Source: Lachancea kluyveri NRRL Y-12651
Taxonomy: Eukaryota; Ascomycota; Saccharomycetes; Saccharomycetales; Saccharomycetaceae
DNA length: 64,000 bases
Reading direction: 5' to 3'
Assembly (NCBI GenBank): GCA_000149225.2
Contig: CM000689.1
Location: 1,116,001-1,180,000, forward strand
Part shown: one piece after another, positions 48,140-58,127 of the stretch
Layout of the letters: each line of letters begins with the position of its first letter
Position numbering within the stretch: the stretch's first letter is position 1
Notes under the pieces: model-generated
The model's database searches: none
What the model was told of the DNA's origin: nothing
What the model saw: only the letters and a program-made list of their open reading frames with translations
Position numbers and translations under genes: made by a program

Positions 48140-48300
48140 CGCTGGTGTTCCCGTTAGTGTTAGAAAACAGTTGAATATGTGGTTAGAAGGCTATTTCTTT
48201 GAAGTAGTTTATGCGTTACTCAAGACCGCAAATTTGCGTGATGCGCAAAATTATGACTGGAAAAATTTTCAACAGTTTACTGAAAAGTTAGTCTAGTACT

Positions 48301-49302
48301 ATGCTATATGAGAATCAGATTTTATACATGCTCGCCACCGTTAGAACCTTAGCAAAGCTCACCCATCCCTTGCAGAGAAGAGCTGTATCATTGGTTACAT
48401 ACAAAACTTTTTTGCAACAACAGTCACAGTTTGCATCGAAATACTATTCGACGGAATCGTTAGAGCAAAGATACAAAGATAAATTACTACAAAGAGCCAA
48501 GGAACAAGGTTTCAATTCCATCGAAGAGCTAAAGGATCATTTGAAGGAAGAAATTAATAGGAAAAAGAAAGAACTTAGTAAGATAGACCCATTGAAAGAG
48601 CTAGAAGACTACGAACAAAGGATTAAAATGTCTCAAAACAACGCTGCCGCTACTAAGCCAAGGGACCCAATTGATCCAAAGAGCCCCAAAGTACCTTTCA
48701 AGACTCTAGATTTCTTTTTGAAAGTGGAGAAAATCAAAGATCTATCCAAACAGGAAGTTGAGTTTCTATGGAGAGCCAGATGGGCCAACAAGGAAAATAC
48801 CCTCAGTGCCGTTGTCCCCAACTCAATTTTTGAGAAATTAAACAAAAATGCCAAAGAGAACCCAGTATTTGTCTTGCCTTTGCCAAGAGAGATAGAGGCT
48901 GTCGATGCAGACAAAAAAGACGGGAAAGACCAAGGTATGGAATTGCATTATATCCAATGGCAATTTATCGGCCCAAAGACTGTTCACTGTATTATTACAT
49001 CGTTGGCTGAGTACAAATTGCATAACGAATATGCTAGACCGCACACTACTTTCCAGTTCCATCTCGAACTTGCTCAGGACAAAGGTATTGTTTTTATGAA
49101 TGGCCATGTGGAGCCAGAAACAAACGTCTCTATGGCTGATGCTCAGTTATTACTACTAAATATCCAAAGATTCTTTGGGGCTATGGGCGAAGAAACATCT
49201 GCTGCAAAGCAAAGAGTGAAATTACTAAGGGATTTTACTAAGGGCTCACCCGATTTCAACGTTGATCTATTAATTTCTTTGGCACAGTCCATGGAGAACT
49301 GA
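48301..49302 (+). CDS. ATP11: F1-ATPase assembly chaperone Atp11
   Basis: A 333-residue mitochondrial matrix chaperone that binds the F1 beta subunit before alpha-beta assembly. The N-terminal 45 or so residues are basic and suit a presequence. A charged helix follows ([20 protein letters not shown]...[11 protein letters not shown]). The conserved Atp11 domain covers the C-terminal two-thirds ([39 protein letters not shown]). S. cerevisiae Atp11 (YNL315C) has 318 residues. An in-frame ATG at 48328 gives 324 residues and a cleaner presequence and may be the true start. It is divergent from DAL82 with about 160 bases between starts. Confidence 0.93.
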   Translation: MLYENQILYMLATVRTLAKLTHPLQRRAVSLVTYKTFLQQQSQFASKYYSTESLEQRYKDKLLQRAKEQGFNSIEELKDHLKEEINRKKKELSKIDPLKELEDYEQRIKMSQNNAAATKPRDPIDPKSPKVPFKTLDFFLKVEKIKDLSKQEVEFLWRARWANKENTLSAVVPNSIFEKLNKNAKENPVFVLPLPREIEAVDADKKDGKDQGMELHYIQWQFIGPKTVHCIITSLAEYKLHNEYARPHTTFQFHLELAQDKGIVFMNGHVEPETNVSMADAQLLLLNIQRFFGAMGEETSAAKQRVKLLRDFTKGSPDFNVDLLISLAQSMEN

Positions 49303-49529
49303 AAGAAATGGCAAAAAAAAAAAACGAAAAAGATAGACAATCTGCTTAGAGCATATATCAATATATATCAACCATGTAAATACGAACATAACATCAATAC
49401 CCCAGAAATACATTCATTGATAATTTCGAGAACTCATTCGTTTTTAACGACTAATACCAAAAGTGTTAGAAGAGTCAAATGCTTCATCTTTTCAATAAAA
49501 TAGTCACCATAGACAAGTTCGCCGAACGA

Positions 49530-50492
49530 ATGACAAAAGTGGTTTTTTTGGGTCCTACAGGTACGTATTCTCACCAGGCTGTATTGCAACAATTTCCGGA
49601 AGATGACGGTGTAGAGCATGTTCCTACATCGTCTATTCCTGAATGCTTCAACCGACTTCAGAAAGACAACGAAATTGACTACGCAGTAGTGCCATTAGAA
49701 AATTCCACCAATGGCCAAGTTGTGTTTACCTATGATTTACTAAGAGATTGGATGATAGAGGGCGAGCCTTCTCAAGATAATCGGGTAGATCCAGCTTTCG
49801 AGATCGTTGGTGAACAATACGTAGCGATCGAGCACTGTTTGATATCGCCAAAATATTTGTCACCTGAAGATTTAGCTACTACGGACATCAGCAGGATATA
49901 TTCACACCCTCAAGTCTGGGGACAAGTTGCAAATTATATGCAATCTCTGTCTTCTATCTGTGGCAATAAACTGAAAAAAATCGATACTAGCTCTACATCT
50001 AATGCGGTGGAAATGTGTATGGAAGATTACGAACGAGATCCCAATACAATGTCTTTATCCATCGCTAGTAAAACTGCGGCAAAACTAAACAAAGCACATA
50101 TTGTTGAACACTCTATAAATGATTTCAAGGGTAATACTACTAGATTTCTTATTTTAAAACGTCGTAGTACTCAATGCACTACCCTGGATGCAGCACCTTC
50201 GACCAAAGACCACCGGAAAGTCACTTTGATTACATTCACAGTCAAGTACGATGACCCAGGCAGTCTGGTAGATGTACTAATGGTTTTAAAACAACATGGT
50301 GTGAATATGTGCTCCATTAATTCTAGACCGTTTAACAACGGCAACGAACGTAAATGGCAATACATTTTCTTTATCGAGTACTACCACGAAGAGGGCAAAT
50401 TATGGGACCAGGTGTATAGTGAGATTGGCCTTCGCTGCTCGAAATGGTGCAACTGGGGAACCTTCTACCGAAATGGTAGGTATTATCAGTGA
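49530..50492 (+). CDS. PHA2: Prephenate dehydratase Pha2
   Basis: A 320-residue enzyme converting prephenate to phenylpyruvate in phenylalanine synthesis. The catalytic domain begins MTKVVFLGPTGTYSHQAVLQ, with the P-L-E-N-S-x-x-G motif (VVPLENSTNGQV) and the conserved GNTTRFL catalytic Thr-Arg-Phe motif. A C-terminal ACT domain follows (FTVKYDDPGSLVDVLMVLKQ and NMCSINSRPF) for feedback by phenylalanine. S. cerevisiae Pha2 (YNL316C) has 334 residues. I chose the ATG at 49530 because the catalytic domain starts right after it; an in-frame ATG at 49479 adds 17 residues. It converges on HRT1 with about 80 bases between stops. Confidence 0.94.
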   Translation: MTKVVFLGPTGTYSHQAVLQQFPEDDGVEHVPTSSIPECFNRLQKDNEIDYAVVPLENSTNGQVVFTYDLLRDWMIEGEPSQDNRVDPAFEIVGEQYVAIEHCLISPKYLSPEDLATTDISRIYSHPQVWGQVANYMQSLSSICGNKLKKIDTSSTSNAVEMCMEDYERDPNTMSLSIASKTAAKLNKAHIVEHSINDFKGNTTRFLILKRRSTQCTTLDAAPSTKDHRKVTLITFTVKYDDPGSLVDVLMVLKQHGVNMCSINSRPFNNGNERKWQYIFFIEYYHEEGKLWDQVYSEIGLRCSKWCNWGTFYRNGRYYQ

Positions 50493-50575
50493 ACTATTGC
50501 GTATTAAAAGAGAGCATAGATAATAAGTGTATATAATGTACAGAAAAGAAAGCAGCAAGCTAACGCAACTTTTTT

Positions 50576-50923
50576 TCACCTACCATATTTTGCGAATTGC
50601 CAAGGTTGGTTGTCTAATGGGCATGCATTTCTCGTCTGTAGCCACTTGTTAATACAATGTAAGTGGAATGCATGATTACAGGTACCCCATGCAGCAACAC
50701 ATTCGTTATCTGTATCCGTCATAGCTGTAGGTTGACACTGAATGCATGGTTCCATGATGTGGTTTCTACAAATGGCACAGTTTTCAACCGCGATGTCCCA
50801 TGACCAGAAGGCGACAGCAGTCCACTTCTTTACTTCAAACTTCTTCTTTGGCTTTGGTGCTACTTGTTCCTCTGCAGCAACATCCTCAATGGATTCGTCG
50901 ACTTCCATTCTATCTTCGGCCAT
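50576..50923 (-). CDS. HRT1: RING-H2 protein Hrt1/Rbx1 (SCF ubiquitin ligase core)
   Basis: A 115-residue RING-H2 subunit that binds cullin Cdc53 and recruits the E2 Cdc34; it also helps attach Rub1. The block [20 protein letters not shown] is the beta-strand that enters the cullin, and the RING follows ([12 protein letters not shown]...[20 protein letters not shown]...CPLDNQPWQ). It matches S. cerevisiae Hrt1 (YOL133W, 121 residues) almost throughout. The ATG at 50923 gives the acidic N-terminus seen in yeast; the frame is open to 50992. RRI2 and SKP2 in this window belong to the same system. Confidence 0.96.
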   Translation of the reverse strand: MAEDRMEVDESIEDVAAEEQVAPKPKKKFEVKKWTAVAFWSWDIAVENCAICRNHIMEPCIQCQPTAMTDTDNECVAAWGTCNHAFHLHCINKWLQTRNACPLDNQPWQFAKYGR

Positions 50924-51324
50924 TATCTCCTTGTTATTCTCTACTGTAGCTTCTCCTATATATCTTATAGAGTAAGAAAGCAAATAGGCCATAAGTCCTT
51001 GTAGGTTATGATTCCTCCTTTGTCATACATCACTATATACGTAACACATAACGTCTATACTAACTGTATCAAAGTACTAGATGGTCAAATGCTATGGGCA
51101 GTTTCATCTACTACTGTCATTGTAAATCAGCGTTTGGTCGAAAGAATGTTTCATCAGTTTCTTCTGTCACCACTTTTGTTCGTGATGTTGTAATTAGTAG
51201 TCTGTTGAAAATGCGAAGCAAATGTAAAGTAATTTGAACTTCAACAGCGGTGAATGTACACACAGTAAGACAAACACGATACAACACAACCCACCACGCT
51301 AGGGGGAAAAACATATATTGAAGG

Positions 51325-52065
51325 ATGTCTACTGATCAATCTAATGAGATCACAGCTTTGTATCCGCCTCCTCCCCCGTACATGAAGTTCTTTACTGAGG
51401 CTAACCTGGAAAAGTTGCCCAAGTACCAAAAGACCAAAAATGGTGGTGTTGCACACAATCACAGCGTAACCGATGAGATCACATGCGAATTAGATTTCCT
51501 GATCCCACCCAGAATACCCGAAACGGGTCAATATAGAGCATTTGGTAGCATATGGCAAATTAAAGACGAACTACCAGATTTGAAATCTTTAGGAATGACG
51601 CAGCTATACTCAAAGCCTTCTACGACAAAAAACTACCAGTACAAAATTCAAGAACTACGCAAATTATTAAAATCATTGTTACTAAATTTCTTAGAGCTGA
51701 TTGGGGTACTCAGCGTCAATCCAGAATCGTTTCCCGAAAAGCTAGAGCATATTAGAACTATATTGGTGAACATTCATCATCTATTGAACGAGTACAGACC
51801 CCACCAATCCCGTGAGTCTTTAATTATGCTTTTAGAAGAACAATTAGAATATAAGAAAAAGGAAATCCAGCATATTGAGCAAACCTGCGAGGAAGTTAGG
51901 GAAAGATTGAAAAGCATGTGTGATGTATACATCGACGGGAAAGCAACAAGTGATGAGAAATCAGAAGAAAAAGTGGATATAACACAAGAACACAAATCTG
52001 CAGAAGAGGAAGATGCGATGGATGTGGATAAACCAGAACTGCACGACAGCGATGTAGAAAAATAG
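51325..52065 (+). CDS. MED7: Mediator subunit Med7
   Basis: A 246-residue subunit of the Mediator middle module, which bridges activators and RNA polymerase II. The conserved N-terminal segment is EITALYPPPPPYMKFFTEAN, and the helical part that forms the long coiled coil with Med21 follows (about 95-200, including LLNFLELIGVLSVNPESF and NIHHLLNEYRPHQSRESL). The tail is acidic. S. cerevisiae Med7 (YOL135C) has 222 residues. It lies head-to-head with HRT1, as the S. cerevisiae order suggests. Confidence 0.95.
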   Translation: MSTDQSNEITALYPPPPPYMKFFTEANLEKLPKYQKTKNGGVAHNHSVTDEITCELDFLIPPRIPETGQYRAFGSIWQIKDELPDLKSLGMTQLYSKPSTTKNYQYKIQELRKLLKSLLLNFLELIGVLSVNPESFPEKLEHIRTILVNIHHLLNEYRPHQSRESLIMLLEEQLEYKKKEIQHIEQTCEEVRERLKSMCDVYIDGKATSDEKSEEKVDITQEHKSAEEEDAMDVDKPELHDSDVEK

Positions 52066-52189
52066 CTTATGTATCGGAATCTCTGAGATACCCATCATAG
52101 TCATTCGGTACGACGATATTGGTATATATGAATTGTTGTTTTAAGATTTGATAACCCGCTATTGAATAGAATCGTTGATAAGGTCAATT

Positions 52190-54058
52190 ATGTCTGCAAG
52201 AGCTACCCTAAGTGAAAAAATTGAAGCATTAGATTACTATCACGCTCTAGATACACCTTCGCAGCTAGCCACTGTGAGAAAGTTTAAAAATATGTTCAGA
52301 GTCACAAAGTCTACTTTTAACAGATGGATTCATGAGGAACAACAGCTGCGACTGGCGTATGATAAGTTGAACCACCAGGGTAGGACTCACAGAAAGACTT
52401 TAAATAAAAGAGATAGAGTATATTTAGGAATTGAAGATGAAGGCTCCTCCGCGTTTCAACTCGATGAGAACATTGATATCAGATTGACAGCGCTAGCTGC
52501 GCAAGAAAACAACCCAGAACTGGTTCAGGGGGTGAAATCGAAAAACAAACCGGTAGTTCCGAAAATTGCTTATGAAGGCTTGCAAATATACTACGAACAG
52601 GCTTTGGTTGCCTACTATTGCTCTCCTGAGACATACCCGCGAGAGTTATTATACGAGCGCACCATGAATGAAGCAATCACGGCATTGATGTATAAGCTAG
52701 GGTACGGAAACATTCCAGTAAAGATGTCTCGTGGCTGGTACCATAAATTCAAATCTCAGTTCAAGGATATAAGTGGGTTTTGTAGAAACTTCTCGCTACA
52801 ATTTGAAAGTTTATTGAAGGAATATGAGCCTAAGCACCTGATAGATGACATTGACAAGGAACGTTCGAGGATCAAAAAAATACTGTCAGAATATAAATTA
52901 AGAAATATATATCACATGGATGAAGCTTGTCTGAAGAACTCGCTGAGAGGTTGTTCAGGGGATGATTTGACTATCGGGATTTGTATCAACGCTACTGGAG
53001 ATGACTTATTGCCTCCGCTAATTGTCTGTAATAGACGCTTGCCTGGTTTTTACAAAAACGAACGCGTATTTGTAAATTACCACAAGGACTTGAATTACAA
53101 GAAAATCTATTTCATTGAGTTCGTTACCACTCTGGACAGGCAATGTATCAAGAATCATAGAAAAGTCGTGTTGCTACTGGACTGTTTGTGGCAGCACATA
53201 GTAGCCCCTAATACGTTGAAGAACGTCAGAATAGTGTATTTCAATCCAAACTTCGAAACCAAGTACTCCCTGGTAAACGAAAGTCACGACGCTTCTCTCG
53301 GGAAAGTGGAAATCCAGCCCCTAAACTTGGGTGTGATAAGGACGTTCAAAGCCGTATTCAAACATGCCATGCTGACCCACTTCATAGGAGAGTACTTGGC
53401 CGGCGAAAGTGACTATGTTCACAACTGGCTATACACCGACGATGGAGACTGGAAATTGAAAAACGATGGAATTTTGTTCACCCTACTCTACGACTCATGG
53501 GAGAAACTTTCTTCCTTCCAAAACATCATCAGAAAGTGTTTCCAAGACAGCTCAATCCTACCACTAATCTACTGTGAGAAAACCTATGAGCGAAAAAAAA
53601 CAACCACCAGCCCATACAGTGCAGACTTGGATTTAAAATGCGTGGGCTACTACCAGTTCATCGTAGAGGAGACTATGAATATCAGTAAGGAGAACATAAA
53701 CATCGAAGATCTAATATTTCCTTCTGCAGAGGCCGTGCGGAACAGGTACCTGCAGATAGATGATATCATACGGCAGCTAGAAGAGAAAAATGGTGACGAG
53801 GAGGTAAAGAGCGATCAATCTATCGCCGACTCGAGCACAAGTGCTCTTCCACTAACTCCGTTAAGAGAGCTAGAGCTGTTTCTTCAGAACAGTTCCGATA
53901 AATTTTCACGATCTCATGGCCTATTCGAACGACTAAAACACACGATTTATGAGGAATTCACCGGAGCAAATGCAGACCAGGACAATACCAATTTGAAAAG
54001 GAAGCTCGATCATGCCCACAAGTCTTTCAACGCCAAAAGAATTGCAAAACCAAAGTAA
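52190..54058 (+). CDS. Transposase-derived protein of the PDC2/CENP-B (pogo-type) family
   Basis: A 622-residue protein with the layout of CENP-B, S. pombe Abp1 and yeast Pdc2, which derive from pogo-type transposases. A psq-like helix-turn-helix is at about 4-55 (LSEKIEALDYYHALDTPSQL, STFNRWIHEE). A CENP-B-type second DNA-binding domain is at about 120-205 (MNEAITALMYKLGY, SRGWYHKFKSQF). A DDE-type domain is at about 235-420, with D244 in YHMDEACLK and D331 in VVLLLDCLWQH. The third acidic position, normally QPLD-x-GVIRTFK, is Asn here (N379, QPLNLGVIRTFKA), so transposase activity is unlikely. The frame is intact over 1.87 kb and it has its own promoter gap after MED7, suggesting a host gene. 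The ATG at 52190 is the first. There is no S. cerevisiae gene at this place. Confidence 0.83.
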   Translation: MSARATLSEKIEALDYYHALDTPSQLATVRKFKNMFRVTKSTFNRWIHEEQQLRLAYDKLNHQGRTHRKTLNKRDRVYLGIEDEGSSAFQLDENIDIRLTALAAQENNPELVQGVKSKNKPVVPKIAYEGLQIYYEQALVAYYCSPETYPRELLYERTMNEAITALMYKLGYGNIPVKMSRGWYHKFKSQFKDISGFCRNFSLQFESLLKEYEPKHLIDDIDKERSRIKKILSEYKLRNIYHMDEACLKNSLRGCSGDDLTIGICINATGDDLLPPLIVCNRRLPGFYKNERVFVNYHKDLNYKKIYFIEFVTTLDRQCIKNHRKVVLLLDCLWQHIVAPNTLKNVRIVYFNPNFETKYSLVNESHDASLGKVEIQPLNLGVIRTFKAVFKHAMLTHFIGEYLAGESDYVHNWLYTDDGDWKLKNDGILFTLLYDSWEKLSSFQNIIRKCFQDSSILPLIYCEKTYERKKTTTSPYSADLDLKCVGYYQFIVEETMNISKENINIEDLIFPSAEAVRNRYLQIDDIIRQLEEKNGDEEVKSDQSIADSSTSALPLTPLRELELFLQNSSDKFSRSHGLFERLKHTIYEEFTGANADQDNTNLKRKLDHAHKSFNAKRIAKPK

Positions 54059-54458
54059 AATGGCCTATTAACGATACGATATATACCTTTAAACGAATCG
54101 GAAAAACTCTTCCTTTATCCGTTTCGGAAAAACGAAAAGAAAGAAAAAAAAAGAAAAGTCAACCGCGGCGGCGTAAAAAAAATGGAAAAAAAGAATTCCG
54201 GGAGCTGGCGCCAACTTTTATACTACGCGAATTTCTGAGTCTTGTGTTGTGGAAGCAGCCTATGCGTCAGACAACGGCTGATGGAGGAAAAGGTTGGCTT
54301 CGAAGAACGAATTCTGTCACCGAGAAAAGAGCAGGTCGAAGTCGCGATTTTGATGGATTACTGAAACGTGTATGGGGAAGCTTTAAAAAAAATCTTAAAT
54401 CAGTTTTTTTCTGCAATACTCTTCTTCTATCTGACCAACAAGCCAATCCACATTAATC

Positions 54459-55667
54459 ATGGGTCGAGCAGAACCTTTGAGATCAAACTCAACCTCTACG
54501 AACTCATTATTCTCACTTCACAGAAGTAGTTACTCGAGTATTATCGATCACTACTGTGAAGAGGAGGAGGAGTCACAAGAAACACAACTAGGACAACCCC
54601 TTCCACATCCTATTGTGACTACTGCCATCACCAGCCAAGATGAAGAAGCAACTCCCATTACTCCATCACAGTCACCACTAACTCTGAACTATCGTAGCAG
54701 ACGCCGTTCCGTCTGGCTGCATCAACAAAACGATTCTCATAGAGACAAATTTGTGGTTGTTTTAATAGGCCTACCAGCAACCGGGAAATCTACGATCTCT
54801 AATCATTTGATACAATTTTTGAAGAGCTCTCCATCGACTGCTCACTTGCGTTGTTCCATCTTCAACGCAGGTCATGTTAGAAGGAAGTTGAGTTGCAAAG
54901 GTAGACCAATGATGCTCGCTAACAACTCGTCTGAGGACCTGTTTAATCCCAAGAACTCCGAAAAAAAGGAGAAGTATGCCAGAATAACTTTGGAAAAGCT
55001 TTTCAACGAGCTGGACATGGACTTGTGCGATGTGGCAATCTTTGATGCCACCAACTCGACCGAAAAAAGGAGAAGTTTTATTTTCGAGGGGATTCGTGCA
55101 TACAACTCTAACAAGCGAGGCCATCAGTTCCAAATTACCCCAATCGCTCTGCAAGTCACTTGCTCTGACAAAGAGTTTATCAAATACAACATTCACAATA
55201 AAACTTTCAACCAGGATTACTTCGATAAACCTTACGAGTTTGCTGTTCAGGACTTTGGAAAACGTTTAAAACACTACTACTCTCAGTTTGTTCCCTTAAA
55301 TAAAAGAGAGTTTGAACACTATTTATTTGATGGCACCTTATCCCAAGATAATTCAGGCTTGTTTTTTTTCAATATTATAAATGCAGGTTTGTTGGACACC
55401 CGAGAACTCAACTGTTTCCACTTCCCATCCCAGTACTCCAATGCTGTTGGAGAGGTAGTTAACGCGTTTGAGTACTTTGTTGAGCACTATGCTCAGATGT
55501 ACGGATTTCAATACATCGAACGTGCTAAACAATTTATCAACGGTACTGCTACTGTCACACAAGGTGACTCCAGAAATGTCACAAATTCTTCTAGAATCCC
55601 ATACTTGGCCAAGCTAAATGAAGTCATTAACGAGGAATACTTCAACTGCTTGCATCAGACTGCTTGA
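54459..55667 (+). CDS. PFK27: 6-phosphofructo-2-kinase Pfk27
   Basis: A 402-residue kinase making fructose-2,6-bisphosphate, the activator of phosphofructokinase. The P-loop is VLIGLPATGKST (about 101-112), followed by the family block FNAGHVRRKLS and DATNSTEKRR. No C-terminal bisphosphatase domain with an RHG motif is present, matching Pfk27 (YOL136C, 397 residues) rather than the longer Pfk26 or Fbp26. The N-terminal 90 residues are Ser/Thr-rich; S. cerevisiae Pfk27 has phosphodegron sites there for glucose-loss turnover by SCF-Grr1. Confidence 0.93.
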   Translation: MGRAEPLRSNSTSTNSLFSLHRSSYSSIIDHYCEEEEESQETQLGQPLPHPIVTTAITSQDEEATPITPSQSPLTLNYRSRRRSVWLHQQNDSHRDKFVVVLIGLPATGKSTISNHLIQFLKSSPSTAHLRCSIFNAGHVRRKLSCKGRPMMLANNSSEDLFNPKNSEKKEKYARITLEKLFNELDMDLCDVAIFDATNSTEKRRSFIFEGIRAYNSNKRGHQFQITPIALQVTCSDKEFIKYNIHNKTFNQDYFDKPYEFAVQDFGKRLKHYYSQFVPLNKREFEHYLFDGTLSQDNSGLFFFNIINAGLLDTRELNCFHFPSQYSNAVGEVVNAFEYFVEHYAQMYGFQYIERAKQFINGTATVTQGDSRNVTNSSRIPYLAKLNEVINEEYFNCLHQTA

Positions 55668-55960
55668 GAAAAAAAAAATTGAGCTTTGCCCAATGGCAAC
55701 TTTCACCAACTTTAACGAACAATTTAACGATCAAACTTTTTAACGACCATGGGATACACTTTTTCGATAAAACAGAACGCTGAGATTCTTTAGTATTAAA
55801 TTAAAACAAGCTTCTGTAGGCTTTTCCTTCTATATTTCTTTTTTTTCTTTTTTCCTTTTCCTTTTTTCGTCTCCCTCTCTATTTACTTTAATTTTACTGG
55901 GATTATTTTATCTGTATAGTACTCCATAAAATACATAATGCAAAGGTTTTCTTTATTTCT

Positions 55961-57340
55961 TTAAAAACTTAATCCCGGTAGCCCAGAAGATGGCAATTTG
56001 TGTTTGGAAGGAGAAGTGATCCCAGGAAGAGGGCCGGCTGGAGGTCCGATGCCGTTCATTGAGCTTCCAGTAGAACCTAGGTGCCCATCAGTATTAGCAG
56101 GAGGAGGGGCGATACCATCTTCAGTTTTTGGCCTGACCGCATTAATGTTGTTGTTAATGCCGAAATACCATGCGTTAACCTTTTTGTTGTTATAGGTTGG
56201 ATCATCAAACGCGTTTGGATCCATAGGCCTTGACCTGGTCCAGAACCTGATGGTCCTATCTTTTGATGCACTGGCTAAAATGTGACCCACGGGGTTGTAT
56301 GACAAAGATGTGATACATTTATCGTGGGCATACGGTATGTCATGAAACGAATTTGAAGACCCGGTATCCTGCAACAAATCAAAATGCTTTAAAGACCCAT
56401 CGTAACAACCGACCGTGAATATAGATTCATTTATTGGGTGCCACGTCAAAGACATGTAATCCGATTCGTCTCTGAAAGATTTCAGCTCTTTCATATTCTG
56501 CCTTATATCGAATATTTTGCAACTTTTATCCTTAGCAACTACGGCCAATAAGTTTCCCTTTGTTGGTTGAAATTTCGTCTTGATAATTGTGTGTTTAAAA
56601 CCTAAAATCGTAGAAATACATTGCCCTGATCTTGGGTCCCATAGTTTGATTAAGTTATCCTTGGAACCAGACACAATAAGCCCCATGGTTGGATGCCAAT
56701 CGCAACTTTTAACATCCCAATGATGCCCTGATAGTACTCTCTCCTGCTGGCCATTGCTAAAGTTCCAAATCTTTAAGATATTATCATCGGAACAGGTGAC
56801 AAATTTGGAATCAGTTCCGCTGAACGAAACGTCCCTGACACATTCCATGTGTGCCTGATCTAAAACCTTGACCATGTTGAAGTTTGGCTGCCAAATTTTG
56901 ATTATACCATCAGAGTCACCACTTATTAGCCAATCGCCTGCATGGGAATATTCCATGGTTGTTACAGCACTATCATGTGCTTGCATAATACTCTCGAAAT
57001 TGAAAGTCGAGCCATTCCAAAGAGAAAACTCACCGCTATAAGTCGCAACCACCAATCGTCTGCCTTCTGGTGTCCATTTGATAGCTGGGATGACATGTTT
57101 CACTTTGTTCGAACTCAGATGAGTAAATTTTGTAGGCGTATTAATTACTCTTTTGTTCCCATAATAAGCATCTGGAGGTAAGATCTCGGTGGTGTATGTT
57201 GTTTCCGGCTGTATGTGAGGTGCTGGAAGATTATGTCTGCTGTAATAGTATAATCTATCGTACGGCGAGCTTATGTCAACAGTACGACGTTGAGTTATGT
57301 ACTTCTTTTGCTGCTGGTTGATAGCTTGACCACCATTCAT
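55961..57340 (-). CDS. PFS2: Pfs2, WD40 subunit of the cleavage and polyadenylation factor
   Basis: A 459-residue WD-repeat protein of the CPF polyadenylation complex. The N-terminal 90 residues contain the conserved TRRTVDISSPYDRLYYYSRH-like block. About seven WD repeats follow (about 85-385), e.g. GDWLISGDSDGIIKIWQPNF, KFVTCSDDNILKIWNFS and HILASASKDRTIRFW. The C-terminus is rich in Gly and Pro. S. cerevisiae Pfs2 (YNL317W) has 465 residues. It is convergent with PFK27, about 290 bases apart. It works with Hrp1 (this window) in 3'-end formation. Confidence 0.96.
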   Translation of the reverse strand: MNGGQAINQQQKKYITQRRTVDISSPYDRLYYYSRHNLPAPHIQPETTYTTEILPPDAYYGNKRVINTPTKFTHLSSNKVKHVIPAIKWTPEGRRLVVATYSGEFSLWNGSTFNFESIMQAHDSAVTTMEYSHAGDWLISGDSDGIIKIWQPNFNMVKVLDQAHMECVRDVSFSGTDSKFVTCSDDNILKIWNFSNGQQERVLSGHHWDVKSCDWHPTMGLIVSGSKDNLIKLWDPRSGQCISTILGFKHTIIKTKFQPTKGNLLAVVAKDKSCKIFDIRQNMKELKSFRDESDYMSLTWHPINESIFTVGCYDGSLKHFDLLQDTGSSNSFHDIPYAHDKCITSLSYNPVGHILASASKDRTIRFWTRSRPMDPNAFDDPTYNNKKVNAWYFGINNNINAVRPKTEDGIAPPPANTDGHLGSTGSSMNGIGPPAGPLPGITSPSKHKLPSSGLPGLSF

Positions 57341-58127
57341 TTGAAAAATTGATATTTAATTGCCAACGTACTATGCTCCTTGCTGTAAATAGAGATTGCT
57401 ATTAAAGATGGAGAGCCAGTATTAAGAGCTTCGTCTTGATAGAAAAATGAAATAAATGAGATCAACAGTTTCCGTAAAAAGGTACACGGTCAAATCCACC
57501 ATTCAATTGAACGAATATGGTTGACACCTTTCATTAATACTATTTAATAGCATGATGGAGGCGGTTTCTAACAAGAGTATTGATACAATCTGGTAATAGT
57601 AATCAAGAGACAAGTGTTGATTGTAAAATGCCTCCTCTCAAAGAGGGGTGGGATCGAAAATCATGAGTAGAGAGTTACGAAAAGAGTATTTATTTCTATT
57701 TCAGACCATGGATACTGTAGAATACAAAGGCGTATCTAGTAAGTAGTTTATGCTTTATTATTTTGTAAAACTGGTATATATGTGTACTTGGTATAACTGA
57801 TGGGTACCTTTTCGATTATCCAGTGGGTATAGAGTAATGCCATATAGTTCTTCAGGAAATCGTTCTCTTTTAAGAAAGACTCATAACTTGAGATATACGA
57901 TGTGATTTTGAAAGTGGTGAATTAGTGAAGCCCAAAAACTTTGGGGTACTAGCAGCCTTTAATAGCCTTATAGATTTTTTAGAAGCGGAGATATTTCCTC
58001 TTCTGTATAATAATAAAAAAAAAATGAAAGGTTAGTATACTTTTCACACGGTTAGAGAATATTAAGTAAGTTTCACAACTATAGTGCTAGTTATTTATTT
58101 CCATTTTATAAGCTATCGGGTTACTTT
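57341..58127. other. Intergenic between PFS2 start and BSC6 stop
   Basis: Close to 790 bases holding the PFS2 promoter and the BSC6 3' end, both genes on the minus strand. AT-rich with an A tract near 58013-58023. No coding or RNA feature recognised. Confidence 0.5.
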
